Shown: positions 1-6,950 of the stretch, one piece after another
Numbering within the stretch: position 1 is the stretch's first letter
Layout of the letters: each line of letters starts with the position of its first letter
NCBI RefSeq assembly: GCF_006171285.1
Contig: NZ_CP040889.1
Span: 4,340,001-4,404,000, forward strand
Direction: 5' to 3'
Source: Leclercia adecarboxylata
Lineage (GTDB): Bacteria; Pseudomonadota; Gammaproteobacteria; Enterobacterales; Enterobacteriaceae
DNA: 64,000 nucleotides
Program-made: the position numbers and the translations under genes
Notes under the pieces: generated by a model
What the model was told of the DNA's origin: nothing
Seen by the model: only the letters and a program-made list of their open reading frames with translations
Database searches by the model: none

Positions 1-2
1 GT

Positions 3-143
3 TAGCTTTATCGCAGGAAAGCGATTAGGCTGCGCCTGTGGTGAATCCCCCTAAGCGGTGGGGCGACTAGACTGGGAGGTGAATGACGCGATTCTGTGGT
101 CTAGCATAGAGTCACCGGGAGGCACCCGGCACTACAGTTCCAT
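3..143 (+). ncRNA. Structured prophage RNA element, copy A
   Basis: A non-coding stretch with two short GC-rich hairpins: CCCC 47-50 with GGGG 60-63, and CCGGG 115-119 with CCCGG 125-129. The same sequence recurs at 254-392, and its 5' CCCC box and 3' GAGTCACC-GG-AGGCACCCGGCAC block recur at 1262-1370. It is followed by two rho-independent terminators. Conservation of the hairpins and the lack of a conserved reading frame suggest a small RNA or leader RNA. Prophage small RNAs such as isrK or C4-type RNAs occupy similar places between the Q antiterminator and the lysis genes, but I cannot assign a family. Strand is inferred from the terminators. Confidence 0.45.
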
Positions 144-159
144 TACCACAGTTTTTAAG

Positions 160-183
160 TCTGCCGATTGGCAGCCTTTTTGT
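160..183 (+). terminator. Rho-independent terminator after element A
   Basis: Stem CTGCC / GGCAG around a GATT loop followed by CCTTTTT. It ends the transcript of RNA element A. Confidence 0.65.
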
Positions 184-197
184 TTTACCTGACCCTA

Positions 198-224
198 ACC
201 AGCACAGCACTGCTGGTCTTTTTG
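198..224 (+). terminator. Second tandem terminator
   Basis: Stem ACCAGCA / TGCTGGT followed by CTTTTTG, 15 bp after the previous terminator. Two terminators in tandem suggest that read-through matters here, as expected in a region under phage antitermination. Confidence 0.65.
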
Positions 225-253
225 TTCATACTGAATAAATATACAAATATAAA

Positions 254-392
254 TAGCTTTATGGCAGGAAGAAGACTAGGCTGTGCCTGTGATGAATCCC
301 CCTATGCGGCGGGGCGACTAGACTGGCAGGTGAGTAGAACGCGGTTCTGTGGTCTGGCGCAGAGTCACCGGGAGGCACCCGGCATCACACCC
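254..392 (+). ncRNA. Structured prophage RNA element, copy B
   Basis: A direct repeat of copy A, offset by 251 bp, with scattered substitutions. It has the same order of CCCC...GGGG hairpin, GGCGACTAGACTGG block, TTCTGTGGTCT block and CCGGG/CCCGG hairpin. No T-rich terminator follows directly. Divergence outside the stems with both hairpins kept argues for RNA function rather than a recent duplication. Confidence 0.45.
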
Positions 393-518
393 ACTCATGC
401 ACTTCTTTGTCCGGCCCTGATGTAAGTTATGTGGCGCACAGCAAGCCTGGATTCCGGTTTACATATCAGATAATGTCATCTTGATGAGTTCTGTCAGAGC
501 TTGCAGAGGACAATGATT

Positions 519-704
519 ATGGAGGAAGGATTTTACTGGATACAGCACCAAGGGAAGGTCCAGGTTGCCTACTACACCCACGGAGAAACCGAAGACCTTG
601 AAACGGGTAAGACCGTAACCGGTATCTGGCACCTGACGCAGGGGGATCCCATTTGTGATAATGGTGAAGCAGAAGTTCTGGAAGGTCCTCTTACACCATC
701 ATGA
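519..704 (+). CDS. Small conserved phage protein of unknown function
   Basis: A 61-residue soluble protein beginning MEEGFYWIQHQGKVQVAYY. The frame extends upstream, but the ATG at 519 is chosen because AGAGGA at 505-510 lies eight bases before it; the ATG at 513 is too close. Small proteins of this type (aromatic N-terminus, then HGETEDLETGKT and a GIWHLTQGD core) are common near the late control region of lambdoid prophages. No function is known to me, and there is no signal peptide or membrane segment. Confidence 0.6.
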   Translation: MEEGFYWIQHQGKVQVAYYTHGETEDLETGKTVTGIWHLTQGDPICDNGEAEVLEGPLTPS

Positions 705-865
705 GATCGTTAGTCGTTTCGGAATTTGATGAAGGTAGTCGTTATTCGAATGCGTTCCCTGTAATTACAATTTAGGCGAATTTGGAATAACGCTCCTATT
801 AACTGGCATCATCGCACTCCTGTAACCAGACTTAGTTTTCTGCTTACGACTGAAAGGAGCGAAAT

Positions 866-1189
866 ATGCCAATTAACCATGCTGAATGCATCGAGGCCTG
901 CTACAAATGCGCGGCTGCCTGTGATTATTGTGCTGCTTCATGTCTGAAAGAAGAACAAGTGGATATGATGCGTGAGTGCATAAGACTCGATATGCAGTGC
1001 GCGAATATTTGTCGGCTCGCAGCGCAATTTATGACCTTTGATAGTGAATTTGCCAAATCGCTATGCCGTGTCTGCGCAGAAGTCTGTCAGAAATGCGGTG
1101 AAGAATGTGGGAAGCACGAAGCAGAACATTGTCAGAAATGCTCTGAAGCTTGCCTTCGTTGCGCAGAAGCGTGCCGCTCGATGGCTTAA
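866..1189 (+). CDS. Cysteine-rich four-helix bundle copper-binding protein (DUF326/Csp-like)
   Basis: A 107-residue protein with 19 cysteines in CxxxC and CxxC spacings along all four predicted helices (ECIEACYKCAAACDYC near the start, EACLRCAEAC at the end). This is the pattern of the DUF326 / copper storage protein (Csp) family, in which thiols line the core of a four-helix bundle and hold many Cu(I) ions. It lacks a signal peptide, so it is probably cytosolic. A strong GAAAGGAGCG ribosome site precedes the ATG. It lies between phage RNA elements and is transcribed with the late genes, so it looks like prophage cargo. Copper binding is a family inference. Confidence 0.8.
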   Translation: MPINHAECIEACYKCAAACDYCAASCLKEEQVDMMRECIRLDMQCANICRLAAQFMTFDSEFAKSLCRVCAEVCQKCGEECGKHEAEHCQKCSEACLRCAEACRSMA

Positions 1190-1261
1190 TGGAACTTGCT
1201 TCCAGTTTTCTGTTTGAGCATCGACACTTTAGAATTCTGACAAACTTTTGCTATTGTTAAG

Positions 1262-1370
1262 AGTCAGGTGAATCCCCCTGTGCGGCGGGCAATCCAGTTA
1301 ACTGCTAAGTGCAGATATGCTTGCGGCTCGTATAACTGGTAACGAGTCACCAGGAGGCACCCGGCACCTG
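1262..1370 (+). ncRNA. Structured prophage RNA element, copy C (diverged)
   Basis: It shares GTGAATCCCCCT.TGCGGCGGG at the 5' side and GAGTCACC-GGAGGCACCCGGCAC at the 3' side with copies A and B, but the middle is different. The middle contains its own complementary blocks (CAGTTAACTG; AACTGGTAACGAG). It ends in a strong terminator at 1400-1427. Conserved edges around a variable middle fit a family of related RNAs with different target sequences; this is inference. Confidence 0.45.
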
Positions 1371-1399
1371 TCTTAGTATCAATACCTGGGTTTAGTATT

Positions 1400-1427
1400 G
1401 CCTGCTTGCAAAAGCAGGCTTTTTTTA
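1400..1427 (+). terminator. Rho-independent terminator after element C
   Basis: Stem GCCTGCTT / AAGCAGGC with GCAA loop, then a run of seven T. A classic strong terminator. Confidence 0.75.
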
Positions 1428-1477
1428 TATGCGCTTCGTTAGTAGTGCTATTATTTAATCGTAACCAAGCCATAACC

Positions 1478-1607
1478 ATTAACCGGAGCTCCTGGCCGGT
1501 CAGTAATGCTGCTCGACACAGCTGCTGTATGGATGATGGTGAGGTAAACGCCTACCTACTTAGATTTTCAACTCAGTTAGGCCTGCTGAAAAGCGGGCCT
1601 TTTTTTA
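1478..1607 (+). ncRNA. Second terminated RNA segment upstream of the holin
   Basis: No reading frame with a ribosome site is seen. It contains a CCGG...CCGG inverted pair (around 1482-1500), an AGGTA/TACCT hairpin near 1541-1556 and ends in a terminator (GGCCTGCT / AGCGGGCC at 1580-1600, then seven T). Its terminator resembles that of element C. It may be a further small RNA or an attenuator before the lysis genes. Confidence 0.35.
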
Positions 1608-1690
1608 TTTCAGGCTCCCGGAAACCCCCATCACTCGTCCTGTCGTTAATTCGTCCGGAGAACCTGATCCTACTTACACACGGAATACCT

Positions 1691-1919
1691 ATGTTTGATC
1701 CACTTACTTCTGCCAGCGCTGTAACAGCGGGAACAGCCGGGGTAACTTTCGCCTCGCTCTTTCCTGAGGCTACGCCTGCAGTAATGCTGTGCGCGCTCGC
1801 AGGGTCGGCAATGTATGTGCTGACGGCTGAGCCCCATCAACTCTGGAAGCAGATCATCTTTGCGGTCATCTCTTTTATGGGTGGCGTGTTCTTCTCTGAG
1901 CCGATGGCGAAAATCATGG
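1691..1919 (+). pseudogene. Holin, 5' part, split by an IS3-family element
   Basis: Encodes MFDPLTSASAVTAGTAGV followed by two hydrophobic helices (about residues 10-45 and 52-72), as in the three-helix holins of lambdoid phages. At codon 77 the gene is cut by the IS at 1920-3148. Joining 1691-1919 to 3152-3321, with the TGG target duplication counted once, restores an uninterrupted 132-residue protein reading PMAKIMAGVINTPLS across the join. Without the IS it would open the inner membrane to the endolysin. As it stands it makes only a short peptide ending in VNRHG. Confidence 0.8.
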
Positions 1920-1937
1920 TGAATCGCCACGGATAAT

Positions 1938-2750
1938 CTAGACACTTCCTAGCCGTTGATAATACTGGTTTTCATATTCGGTCGGTGACATCTGATCGCT
2001 GGAACCATGCCGACGCTTACTGTTATAAAACATTTCGATGTAATCAAAAATATCGCTGCGGGCTTCTTCCCGCGTTCCGTAGATCTTTTTCTTTATCCGT
2101 TCGCGTTTCAACAACTGGAAAAAGCTTTCTGCAACCGCATTATCATGGCAGTTACCGCGACGGCTCATGCTGCCCTCCAGGCCGTGTGATTTCAGGAACG
2201 ACTGCCACTCATGGCTTGTGTACTGACTGCCCTGATCCGAATGAACCAGCACCTGTTTTTGGGGATTACGGCGCCATACAGCCATCAGCAGTGCGTTCAG
2301 GACAATGTCCTTTGTCATCCGGGATTGCATGGACCAGCCGATAATTTTGCGTGAGAACAGATCAACAACCACGGCAAGATACAGCCAGCCTTCGTGGGTC
2401 CTGATGTAGGTTATGTCCGTTACCCAACGCTTATCCGGAGCATCCGGATTGAACTGTCGCTGGAGCCTGTTGGGCGACACGATACTGGCCTCGCCTTTAC
2501 GTGCCCGCGGGCTCCGGTATCCGACCTGAGCCTTTATCCCGACACGTTTCATCAGTCGCCAGACTCTGTTCACTCCGCACTGTTGCCCGCTGTCCCGCAG
2601 ATCCAGATGGATTTTGCGATAACCATAGACGCATCCCGATTCCAGCCAGAACTGTTTAATCTGTCCTGTCAGTCTCAGGTCTGCCTGATGGCGTTGTGAA
2701 TGCGGCTGCTGAAGCCAGGCGTAAAAACCACTGGGATGAACATCCAGCAC
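1938..2750 (-). CDS. IS3-family transposase OrfB (DDE integrase domain)
   Basis: A 270-residue catalytic subunit. The retroviral-integrase-like DDE residues are visible in WVTDITYI, HSDQGSQYTS and NAVAESFFQLLKRERI. An upstream HTH_21-type region (YGYRKIHLDLRD) binds DNA. The frame is open further upstream to the slippery AAAAAAAG at 2839-2846, so the functional product is probably the OrfAB fusion made by -1 frameshifting; the GTG at 2750 may not be used alone. Confidence 0.9.
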   Translation of the reverse strand: MLDVHPSGFYAWLQQPHSQRHQADLRLTGQIKQFWLESGCVYGYRKIHLDLRDSGQQCGVNRVWRLMKRVGIKAQVGYRSPRARKGEASIVSPNRLQRQFNPDAPDKRWVTDITYIRTHEGWLYLAVVVDLFSRKIIGWSMQSRMTKDIVLNALLMAVWRRNPQKQVLVHSDQGSQYTSHEWQSFLKSHGLEGSMSRRGNCHDNAVAESFFQLLKRERIKKKIYGTREEARSDIFDYIEMFYNSKRRHGSSDQMSPTEYENQYYQRLGSV

Positions 2751-2806
2751 CCGACAGAGCAGGCGAACAGGCCAGCAACAGGTGTTGTCACGGATAAAGG
2801 CGTACC

Positions 2807-3085
2807 TCAGTCGGACAGCTTTGCGAAGTACGCCGCGGCTTTTTTTAATATGTCCCGTTCGTCGGTAACCCGCTTCAGCTCTTTCTGGAGACGGCGGATC
2901 TCGGCCTGAGCATCTGACTGTTCTTTATTAGCGGAAGAATCCGGACCGTACTTCTTTATCCAGGCATAAAGGCTGTGGGTGGTGATATCGAGACGTGTTG
3001 CAACGCTGGCAACAGAATAACCGCGATCAACAACCTGTTTGACTGCTTCAGTTTTAAACTCTTCGGGATAACGCTTACCGCTCAT
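2807..3085 (-). CDS. IS3-family OrfA (helix-turn-helix protein)
   Basis: A 92-residue protein with a helix-turn-helix (YPEEFKTEAVKQVVDRGYS then VATRLDITTHSLYAWIKKYG) and a leucine-zipper coiled coil (AEIRRLQKELKRVTDERDIL) for multimerisation. The ATG at 3085 follows AGAGAGGTG; a GTG two codons earlier is less likely. It overlaps the OrfB frame with the A7G frameshift site near its 3' end. Confidence 0.88.
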   Translation of the reverse strand: MSGKRYPEEFKTEAVKQVVDRGYSVASVATRLDITTHSLYAWIKKYGPDSSANKEQSDAQAEIRRLQKELKRVTDERDILKKAAAYFAKLSD

Positions 3086-3151
3086 GGGCACCTCTCTTTA
3101 AGCCATCTTAAATGACTCTGAGGTGTCTGTTAAACCCGTGGCGATTCATGG

Positions 3152-3321
3152 CGGGAGTTATCAATACCCCACTGAGCCTGATGAAGCCGCCGGTGAGCAT
3201 TGAAGTGTCCCCGTCCATCGGGGCGCTGGTCTCGGCTTCCATTTCCGTTGCAGTCCTGCTGCGTATCCTCGCCAAGTCAAAACGCGGGAAGATGCCCGGG
3301 CTGGAGGAGGAAGGCCAATGA
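3152..3321 (+). pseudogene. Holin, 3' part, split by the IS
   Basis: Encodes AGVINTPLSLMKPPVSIEVSP, then a third membrane helix (IGALVSASISVAVLLRILA) and a charged tail KSKRGKMPGLEEEG, the usual cytoplasmic C-terminus of a holin. An ATG at 3112 inside the IS end could start a truncated protein carrying only the last helix. Its stop overlaps the start of the next lysis gene. Confidence 0.78.
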
Positions 3322-3596
3322 CATGGCAAATGCTGTTGCTCGATGCAAATGCCGTTATCTGCCTCGCTATTGTGGGGCGCCTGATGTTCTTCCGTAAGAA
3401 CGGGAAAACGCATCGCCCCGGCGTGGCATGGATGGCATACCTGCTTATCCTGGCTGCCGGGTTCACGGCGTTCCGAATTATCCTGGGGCATTACAGTTAT
3501 GTGGATCCCGGCGAGCTGATGCTCAATGCAGCCATCTGCATCGCGGTATGGCGCGCCAGGGGAAATCTGGCAAAGGTTGTAAGGGTGGAGCCATGA
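3318..3596 (+). CDS. Second holin-like / antiholin membrane protein
   Basis: A 92-residue protein with three hydrophobic segments (MLLLDANAVICLAIVGRLMFF, AWMAYLLILAAGFTAFRIIL, LMLNAAICIAVW), like the putative 3TM holins of the phage_holin_3 type. It overlaps the broken holin by four bases and the endolysin by four bases (ATGA), so the three are translationally coupled. It may act as a holin or regulate the first one. With the first holin cut, this is the only intact candidate left for membrane permeabilisation. Confidence 0.75.
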   Translation: MTWQMLLLDANAVICLAIVGRLMFFRKNGKTHRPGVAWMAYLLILAAGFTAFRIILGHYSYVDPGELMLNAAICIAVWRARGNLAKVVRVEP

Positions 3597-4135
3597 CCAA
3601 AGACGACATCTTCAACGCCATCCTCGGTAAAGAGGGTGGGTACGTGAATCATCCGGATGACAAAGGCGGCCCGACAAACTGGGGCATTACCCAGACGACG
3701 GCCCGCGCCCACGGTTATACCGGTGATATGCGTGACCTGACCCGCCAGCAGGCTCTCAACATCCTCGAGGCTGATTACTGGTATGGCCCCCGCTTCGACC
3801 AGGTTGCAACTGTCTCTCCAATCATCGCCGCCGAGCTCTGCGACACCGGGGTGAATATGGGGCCATCGGTACAGGTGAAATGGTTCCAGCGCTGGCTGAA
3901 CGTATTCAACAACCAGCAGCAGTTCTATCCCGACCTGATCGCCGACGGCCAGATTGGCCCCCGCAGCATCAGCGCGCTGAAATCCTTCCTGGCGAAACGC
4001 GGTAGTGAAGGGGAAACCGTATTGCTCCGCGCATTGAACTGCAGCCAGGGCCAGCGATACCTCGAGCTGGCAGAGCAGCGTCCGGCTAATGAGTCATTCG
4101 TGTATGGCTGGATCCGGGAGCGAGTCAGCCTATGA
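3593..4135 (+). CDS. Endolysin, glycosyl hydrolase 108 family
   Basis: A 180-residue muramidase. The N-terminal GH108 domain carries the catalytic-type motif KEGGYVNHPDDKGGPTNWGIT with the expected Glu near residue 14. The C-terminal part (from about residue 90, FNNQQQFYPDLIADGQIGPRSISALKSFL) is the peptidoglycan-binding domain usual in this family. No signal peptide, so release depends on a holin. The start is the ATG overlapping the previous stop in ATGA. Confidence 0.92.
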   Translation: MTKDDIFNAILGKEGGYVNHPDDKGGPTNWGITQTTARAHGYTGDMRDLTRQQALNILEADYWYGPRFDQVATVSPIIAAELCDTGVNMGPSVQVKWFQRWLNVFNNQQQFYPDLIADGQIGPRSISALKSFLAKRGSEGETVLLRALNCSQGQRYLELAEQRPANESFVYGWIRERVSL

Positions 4136-4404
4136 CCAAACTGAAAGCCATCCTGGCAGGAATCGGGCTCGCCATCATGCTGGTTCTGGCCGCATTTGGT
4201 ATTGGCGGTATGCGTGGGCGAGAAACGGCCGAAGCAGAGGCAGAAAAGAAACGTGCCGACGAGAACGCCGAAGCTACCAAAGCAGCCGCAGAACGCCGCG
4301 TAGAAGTAACTAGGGAGGCCGTCAATGTTCAGCAGACTGTTAACCATATGCCTGATGACGATGTCGATCGTGAGCTGCGCGCAAACTGGACCCGCAAAGG
4401 TTGA
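4132..4404 (+). CDS. Inner-membrane spanin (Rz-like)
   Basis: A 90-residue protein with one N-terminal membrane helix (ILAGIGLAIMLVLAAFGIGGM) and a long charged periplasmic coiled coil rich in A, E, K and R. This is the architecture of Rz i-spanins, which link to Rz1 to fuse inner and outer membranes at the end of lysis. It overlaps the endolysin stop by four bases and contains the start of Rz1 in another frame. Confidence 0.82.
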   Translation: MTKLKAILAGIGLAIMLVLAAFGIGGMRGRETAEAEAEKKRADENAEATKAAAERRVEVTREAVNVQQTVNHMPDDDVDRELRANWTRKG

Positions 4405-4558
4405 GGTTATCGACACCGGCTGTGATTGGGTCAACGTCATCCGCCTCACAGAGCATGACATCGAAGTGATGGATCGCCAGACGAAGAAAGACGTACTGGT
4501 GCATAACAAGTCGTGGCAGGTGAACTGCCAGCCGAATGAATACCGGGCCTCGCAATAG
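4325..4558 (+). CDS. Outer-membrane spanin lipoprotein (Rz1-like)
   Basis: A 77-residue protein with signal peptide MFSRLLTICLMTMSIVSC. The lipobox IVSC places the lipidated cysteine at residue 18. The gene starts inside the Rz gene in the +1 frame and runs past it, an overlap arrangement common for Rz/Rz1 pairs. It probably forms the o-spanin partner of the preceding protein. It is longer and less proline-rich than lambda Rz1. Confidence 0.78.
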   Translation: MFSRLLTICLMTMSIVSCAQTGPAKVEVIDTGCDWVNVIRLTEHDIEVMDRQTKKDVLVHNKSWQVNCQPNEYRASQ

Positions 4559-4703
4559 CGGTGATTTCACTAACTGAAAAAACCAGATGAGCGCCACCAC
4601 TTTGAGAGAGTGATTTTTATTAGGCGGAAATATACAGCGTATCTGATGATGAGTTTGTTAAAAGAGATTAAAATAGTCTCTTCGAAAATCACGGTGTAAC
4701 GCG

Positions 4704-5039
4704 ATGAAAATAGTTAACAAAAAACAGTTCCATAAGCTGCCCGCTAATACTGTTTACAGTAGATATAAGTCTTGTATGTTAGGTGACCTTGAGATCAAGG
4801 GTAATACGATTGGCAGATATGAATTTATGAACTGCAGGATTACAAATGCTGTAGATATGTCTGATCCAGAGTTAGATAAATTTGATATTCTCGTAGCAGC
4901 AGAGGATGACGGCGTGAGCTTCGGTATGGATTTCGCTAGAGAATATCCGGAACGACTATTCGAAGAGGATGAGTTGTTTGCAGTATGGGAAAAAGATGAC
5001 GTTGTAAACTTGATAGCAAGATTAAGTAAATGCCTTTAA
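4704..5039 (+). CDS. Hypothetical protein after the lysis cassette
   Basis: A 111-residue acidic protein with no membrane segment, beginning MKIVNKKQFHKLPANTVYSRYK and ending VVNLIARLSKCL. It has its own intergenic region (4559-4703) and is more AT-rich than the lysis genes. A terminator follows. Middle residues (LGDLEIKGNTIGRYEFMNCRI) look like a pentapeptide-like beta turn pattern but are too short to call. Function unknown; probably a moron. Confidence 0.6.
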   Translation: MKIVNKKQFHKLPANTVYSRYKSCMLGDLEIKGNTIGRYEFMNCRITNAVDMSDPELDKFDILVAAEDDGVSFGMDFAREYPERLFEEDELFAVWEKDDVVNLIARLSKCL

Positions 5040-5044
5040 CGAAG

Positions 5045-5067
5045 ACCGCCTCCGGGCGGTTTTTTAT
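5045..5067 (+). terminator. Rho-independent terminator
   Basis: Stem ACCGCC / GGGCGGT with loop TCC followed by a run of six T. It separates the lysis module from the minus-strand gene that follows. Confidence 0.75.
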
Positions 5068-5120
5068 TGCCATCACCATGGGCAGACCCATCGTAATGGC
5101 GTAGCGGGCGAATTGTAAAA

Positions 5121-5732
5121 CTAAAGACCGCGATAAGCGATTTGAGCAATGTTTCTACCGACTTTGGACAAGGCCGTTTGATCAGCCCATCGATAAATTA
5201 GCCCCATGGAATTCAGCATGCTATGCGTCCCGTCCTTATCGGTATCCTCTAATAAGGCCGTAGGAATGTATTTCCCGCCATGAAGCCTTGGATAAAATTT
5301 ACGCAAGGATTTCAATGCCGGAACTGAAGCATTTAGTATGATTAAAATCATGTCGTTAGCTTCTTCGTGGGTTAGTACGCCCATAGCCAAAGCATTCGTT
5401 ACGTTGGATACCATGGTTGCTTTATAAGGCTTCTCTGAGTCTATTAGCACCTGAACTAACGTGTCTGTAAACTCCTCAGCGGCTTCTTGAGTAGCAAATT
5501 TGGTGCGTAACGCCTCAGGGTCTTTTATTAGCGAGGCCTCCCAAAACGCTTTCGTATTTCTGTACAGCTTTCTTTCTTGGTAGGTATTTTTTACATTCCA
5601 TAATTTTAATGCCCAGCCAACGAAAGGTATTGATTCTGCAGCTTCAAGGCCTGCATCACAAGCGTCTGCTATGACGTCTTTGTTTTGCTTTAATGTGTCA
5701 ATAAGCGAACTAAAACCCGTGTTTTTCTCCAT
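5121..5732 (-). CDS. Unknown protein, antisense moron next to the terminase
   Basis: A 203-residue, mostly helical, soluble-looking protein. Start MEKNTGF at 5732 is chosen for the GGAGAG just upstream; the frame extends nine codons further but with no ribosome site. Features: an N-terminal helix (FSSLIDTLKQNKDVIADACDAG), a short amphipathic hydrophobic stretch (ESIPFVGWALKLW) and a C-terminal KVGRNIAQIAYRGL. I recognise no family. It is transcribed against the late genes and starts 20 bp from the original small-terminase start, so it has its own promoter and may be expressed in the lysogen. Immunity or exclusion is possible but unproven. Confidence 0.65.
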   Translation of the reverse strand: MEKNTGFSSLIDTLKQNKDVIADACDAGLEAAESIPFVGWALKLWNVKNTYQERKLYRNTKAFWEASLIKDPEALRTKFATQEAAEEFTDTLVQVLIDSEKPYKATMVSNVTNALAMGVLTHEEANDMILIILNASVPALKSLRKFYPRLHGGKYIPTALLEDTDKDGTHSMLNSMGLIYRWADQTALSKVGRNIAQIAYRGL

Positions 5733-5752
5733 AAACTCTCCAAAGTGAAAAT

Positions 5753-5770
5753 ATGGCACTCAACACAAAG
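5753..5770 (+). pseudogene. Original first six codons of the small terminase gene
   Basis: ATG GCA CTC AAC ACA AAG (MALNTK) immediately precedes the IS. With one copy of the AAAG target duplication removed, these codons join in frame to CAG GAT ATG at 6969, giving MALNTKQDMFCREYLIDL. This is the ancestral 5' end of the gene now at 6951-7523. Confidence 0.85.
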
Positions 5771-5840
5771 GGTAATCCTCCCGAAAAAGCAGTGTGTTCA
5801 TAAGTAGAATTTTCTCGTAATCTCAACTGAGGAGATCTCT

Positions 5841-6107
5841 ATGAAAAAATCACGTTTCACCGACAGCCAAATCATGACCATTCTGAAACAGGCTGAAGCC
5901 GGAACACCGGTCCCTGAGCTGTGCCGGGAACATGGCTTCAGCAGCGCCAGCTTCTATAAATGGCGGTCAAAGTTTGGCGGGATGGATGCCTCTCTGATGG
6001 CGCGTCTCAAAGAACTGGAAGATGAAAATCGGCGTCTTAAGAAAATGTATGCCGAAGAGCGACTTAAAGCTGAAGTTATTCAGGAAGCTATGTCAAAAAA
6101 GTGGTGA
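5841..6107 (+). CDS. IS3-family OrfA (helix-turn-helix protein)
   Basis: An 88-residue protein: [17 protein letters not shown], then a helix-turn-helix ([25 protein letters not shown]) and a coiled coil ([20 protein letters not shown] type). AGGAGAT precedes the ATG. The C-terminal AMSKKW codons contain the slippery A AAA AAG for -1 frameshifting into orfB. Confidence 0.9.
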   Translation: MKKSRFTDSQIMTILKQAEAGTPVPELCREHGFSSASFYKWRSKFGGMDASLMARLKELEDENRRLKKMYAEERLKAEVIQEAMSKKW

Positions 6108-6925
6108 GGCCATCTCAACGCCGACAGATGGCCAGACACGCCGTCAGCACGCAGCAAATCAGTATCCGCGGCCTGCCAGATTTTTCTGTCAGTGAAACGT
6201 GCTATCGATATCTGCCACGTCTTTCTGTAGAAAATCAGCGTATTGCTGGCTGGCTACTGCGCATTACAGGCAGCCAGCGGAACTGGGGTTTTGGTTTGTG
6301 CTTTTTGTACCTGCGTAATGTGAAAGGTTTTCGCTGGAACCATAAACGCGTTTATCGAATTTACTGCGAATTATCACTGAATATGCGGATCAAACCTAAA
6401 AAGAGGCTGAAGCGTGATAAGCCAGAGCCGCTTGCGGTGCCGGAATACAGCAACGAATGCTGGTCAATGGACTTCATGCATGATCAGCTTTCAGATGGCC
6501 GTTCAGTTCGGCTTTTGAACATTATTGATGACTTCAACCGGGAAGCCCTGGCAATAGAAGTGGACTTCTCGCTGCCGTCCAGTCGGGTAAAACGCACACT
6601 TGAGCAGATCATTGAATGGCGAGGTAAACCCGCCGCAATCAGATGTGACAACGGCCCGGAATACACGAGCCACGAATTAATAAACTGGGCGGAGGATAAC
6701 GGAATAAAACTCAACTTTATTCAGCCGGGAAATCCGCAACAAAACGCTTATATTGAGCGCTATAACCGGACAGTGCGTTATGACTGGCTGGGGCAGTATT
6801 TATTTTGTTCGCTGGATGAATTACAACGCTACGCGACAGAATGGCAGTGGTTTTATAATCACGAAAGGCCGAATATGGCACTGGGTGGTTATACGCCAAG
6901 ACAACATGAGCTGCGCACAGCCTAA
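6101..6925 (+). CDS. IS3-family transposase OrfB (DDE integrase domain)
   Basis: A 274-residue catalytic part starting at a GTG that overlaps the slippery site, so it is probably made as an OrfAB fusion. The DDE residues sit in [19 protein letters not shown] and [15 protein letters not shown]. The C-terminal [14 protein letters not shown] is typical of the family. No disruption is seen. Confidence 0.9.
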   Translation: MVRPSQRRQMARHAVSTQQISIRGLPDFSVSETCYRYLPRLSVENQRIAGWLLRITGSQRNWGFGLCFLYLRNVKGFRWNHKRVYRIYCELSLNMRIKPKKRLKRDKPEPLAVPEYSNECWSMDFMHDQLSDGRSVRLLNIIDDFNREALAIEVDFSLPSSRVKRTLEQIIEWRGKPAAIRCDNGPEYTSHELINWAEDNGIKLNFIQPGNPQQNAYIERYNRTVRYDWLGQYLFCSLDELQRYATEWQWFYNHERPNMALGGYTPRQHELRTA

Positions 6926-6950
6926 GTTCTACTATTGACCTCTGCTAAAA

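Larger units (their letters stand above)
1920..3148 (-). mobile_element. IS3-family insertion sequence, 1229 bp
   Basis: The ends are near-perfect inverted repeats starting TGAATCGCCACGG (1920-1932, and the complement ending at 3148). They are flanked by a 3-bp target duplication TGG (1917-1919 and 3149-3151). It carries orfA and orfB on the minus strand with an A7G slippery run between them. Three-bp duplication, TG...CA ends and OrfAB organisation are typical of IS3. Both frames look intact, so the element is probably active. I cannot name the isoform. Confidence 0.92.

Noticed and set aside
168..425. 85-codon plus-strand frame through terminators and RNA element B
   Set aside because: It crosses two terminators and a repeated non-coding element, has no ribosome site, and its sequence differs from copy to copy without coding-type conservation.
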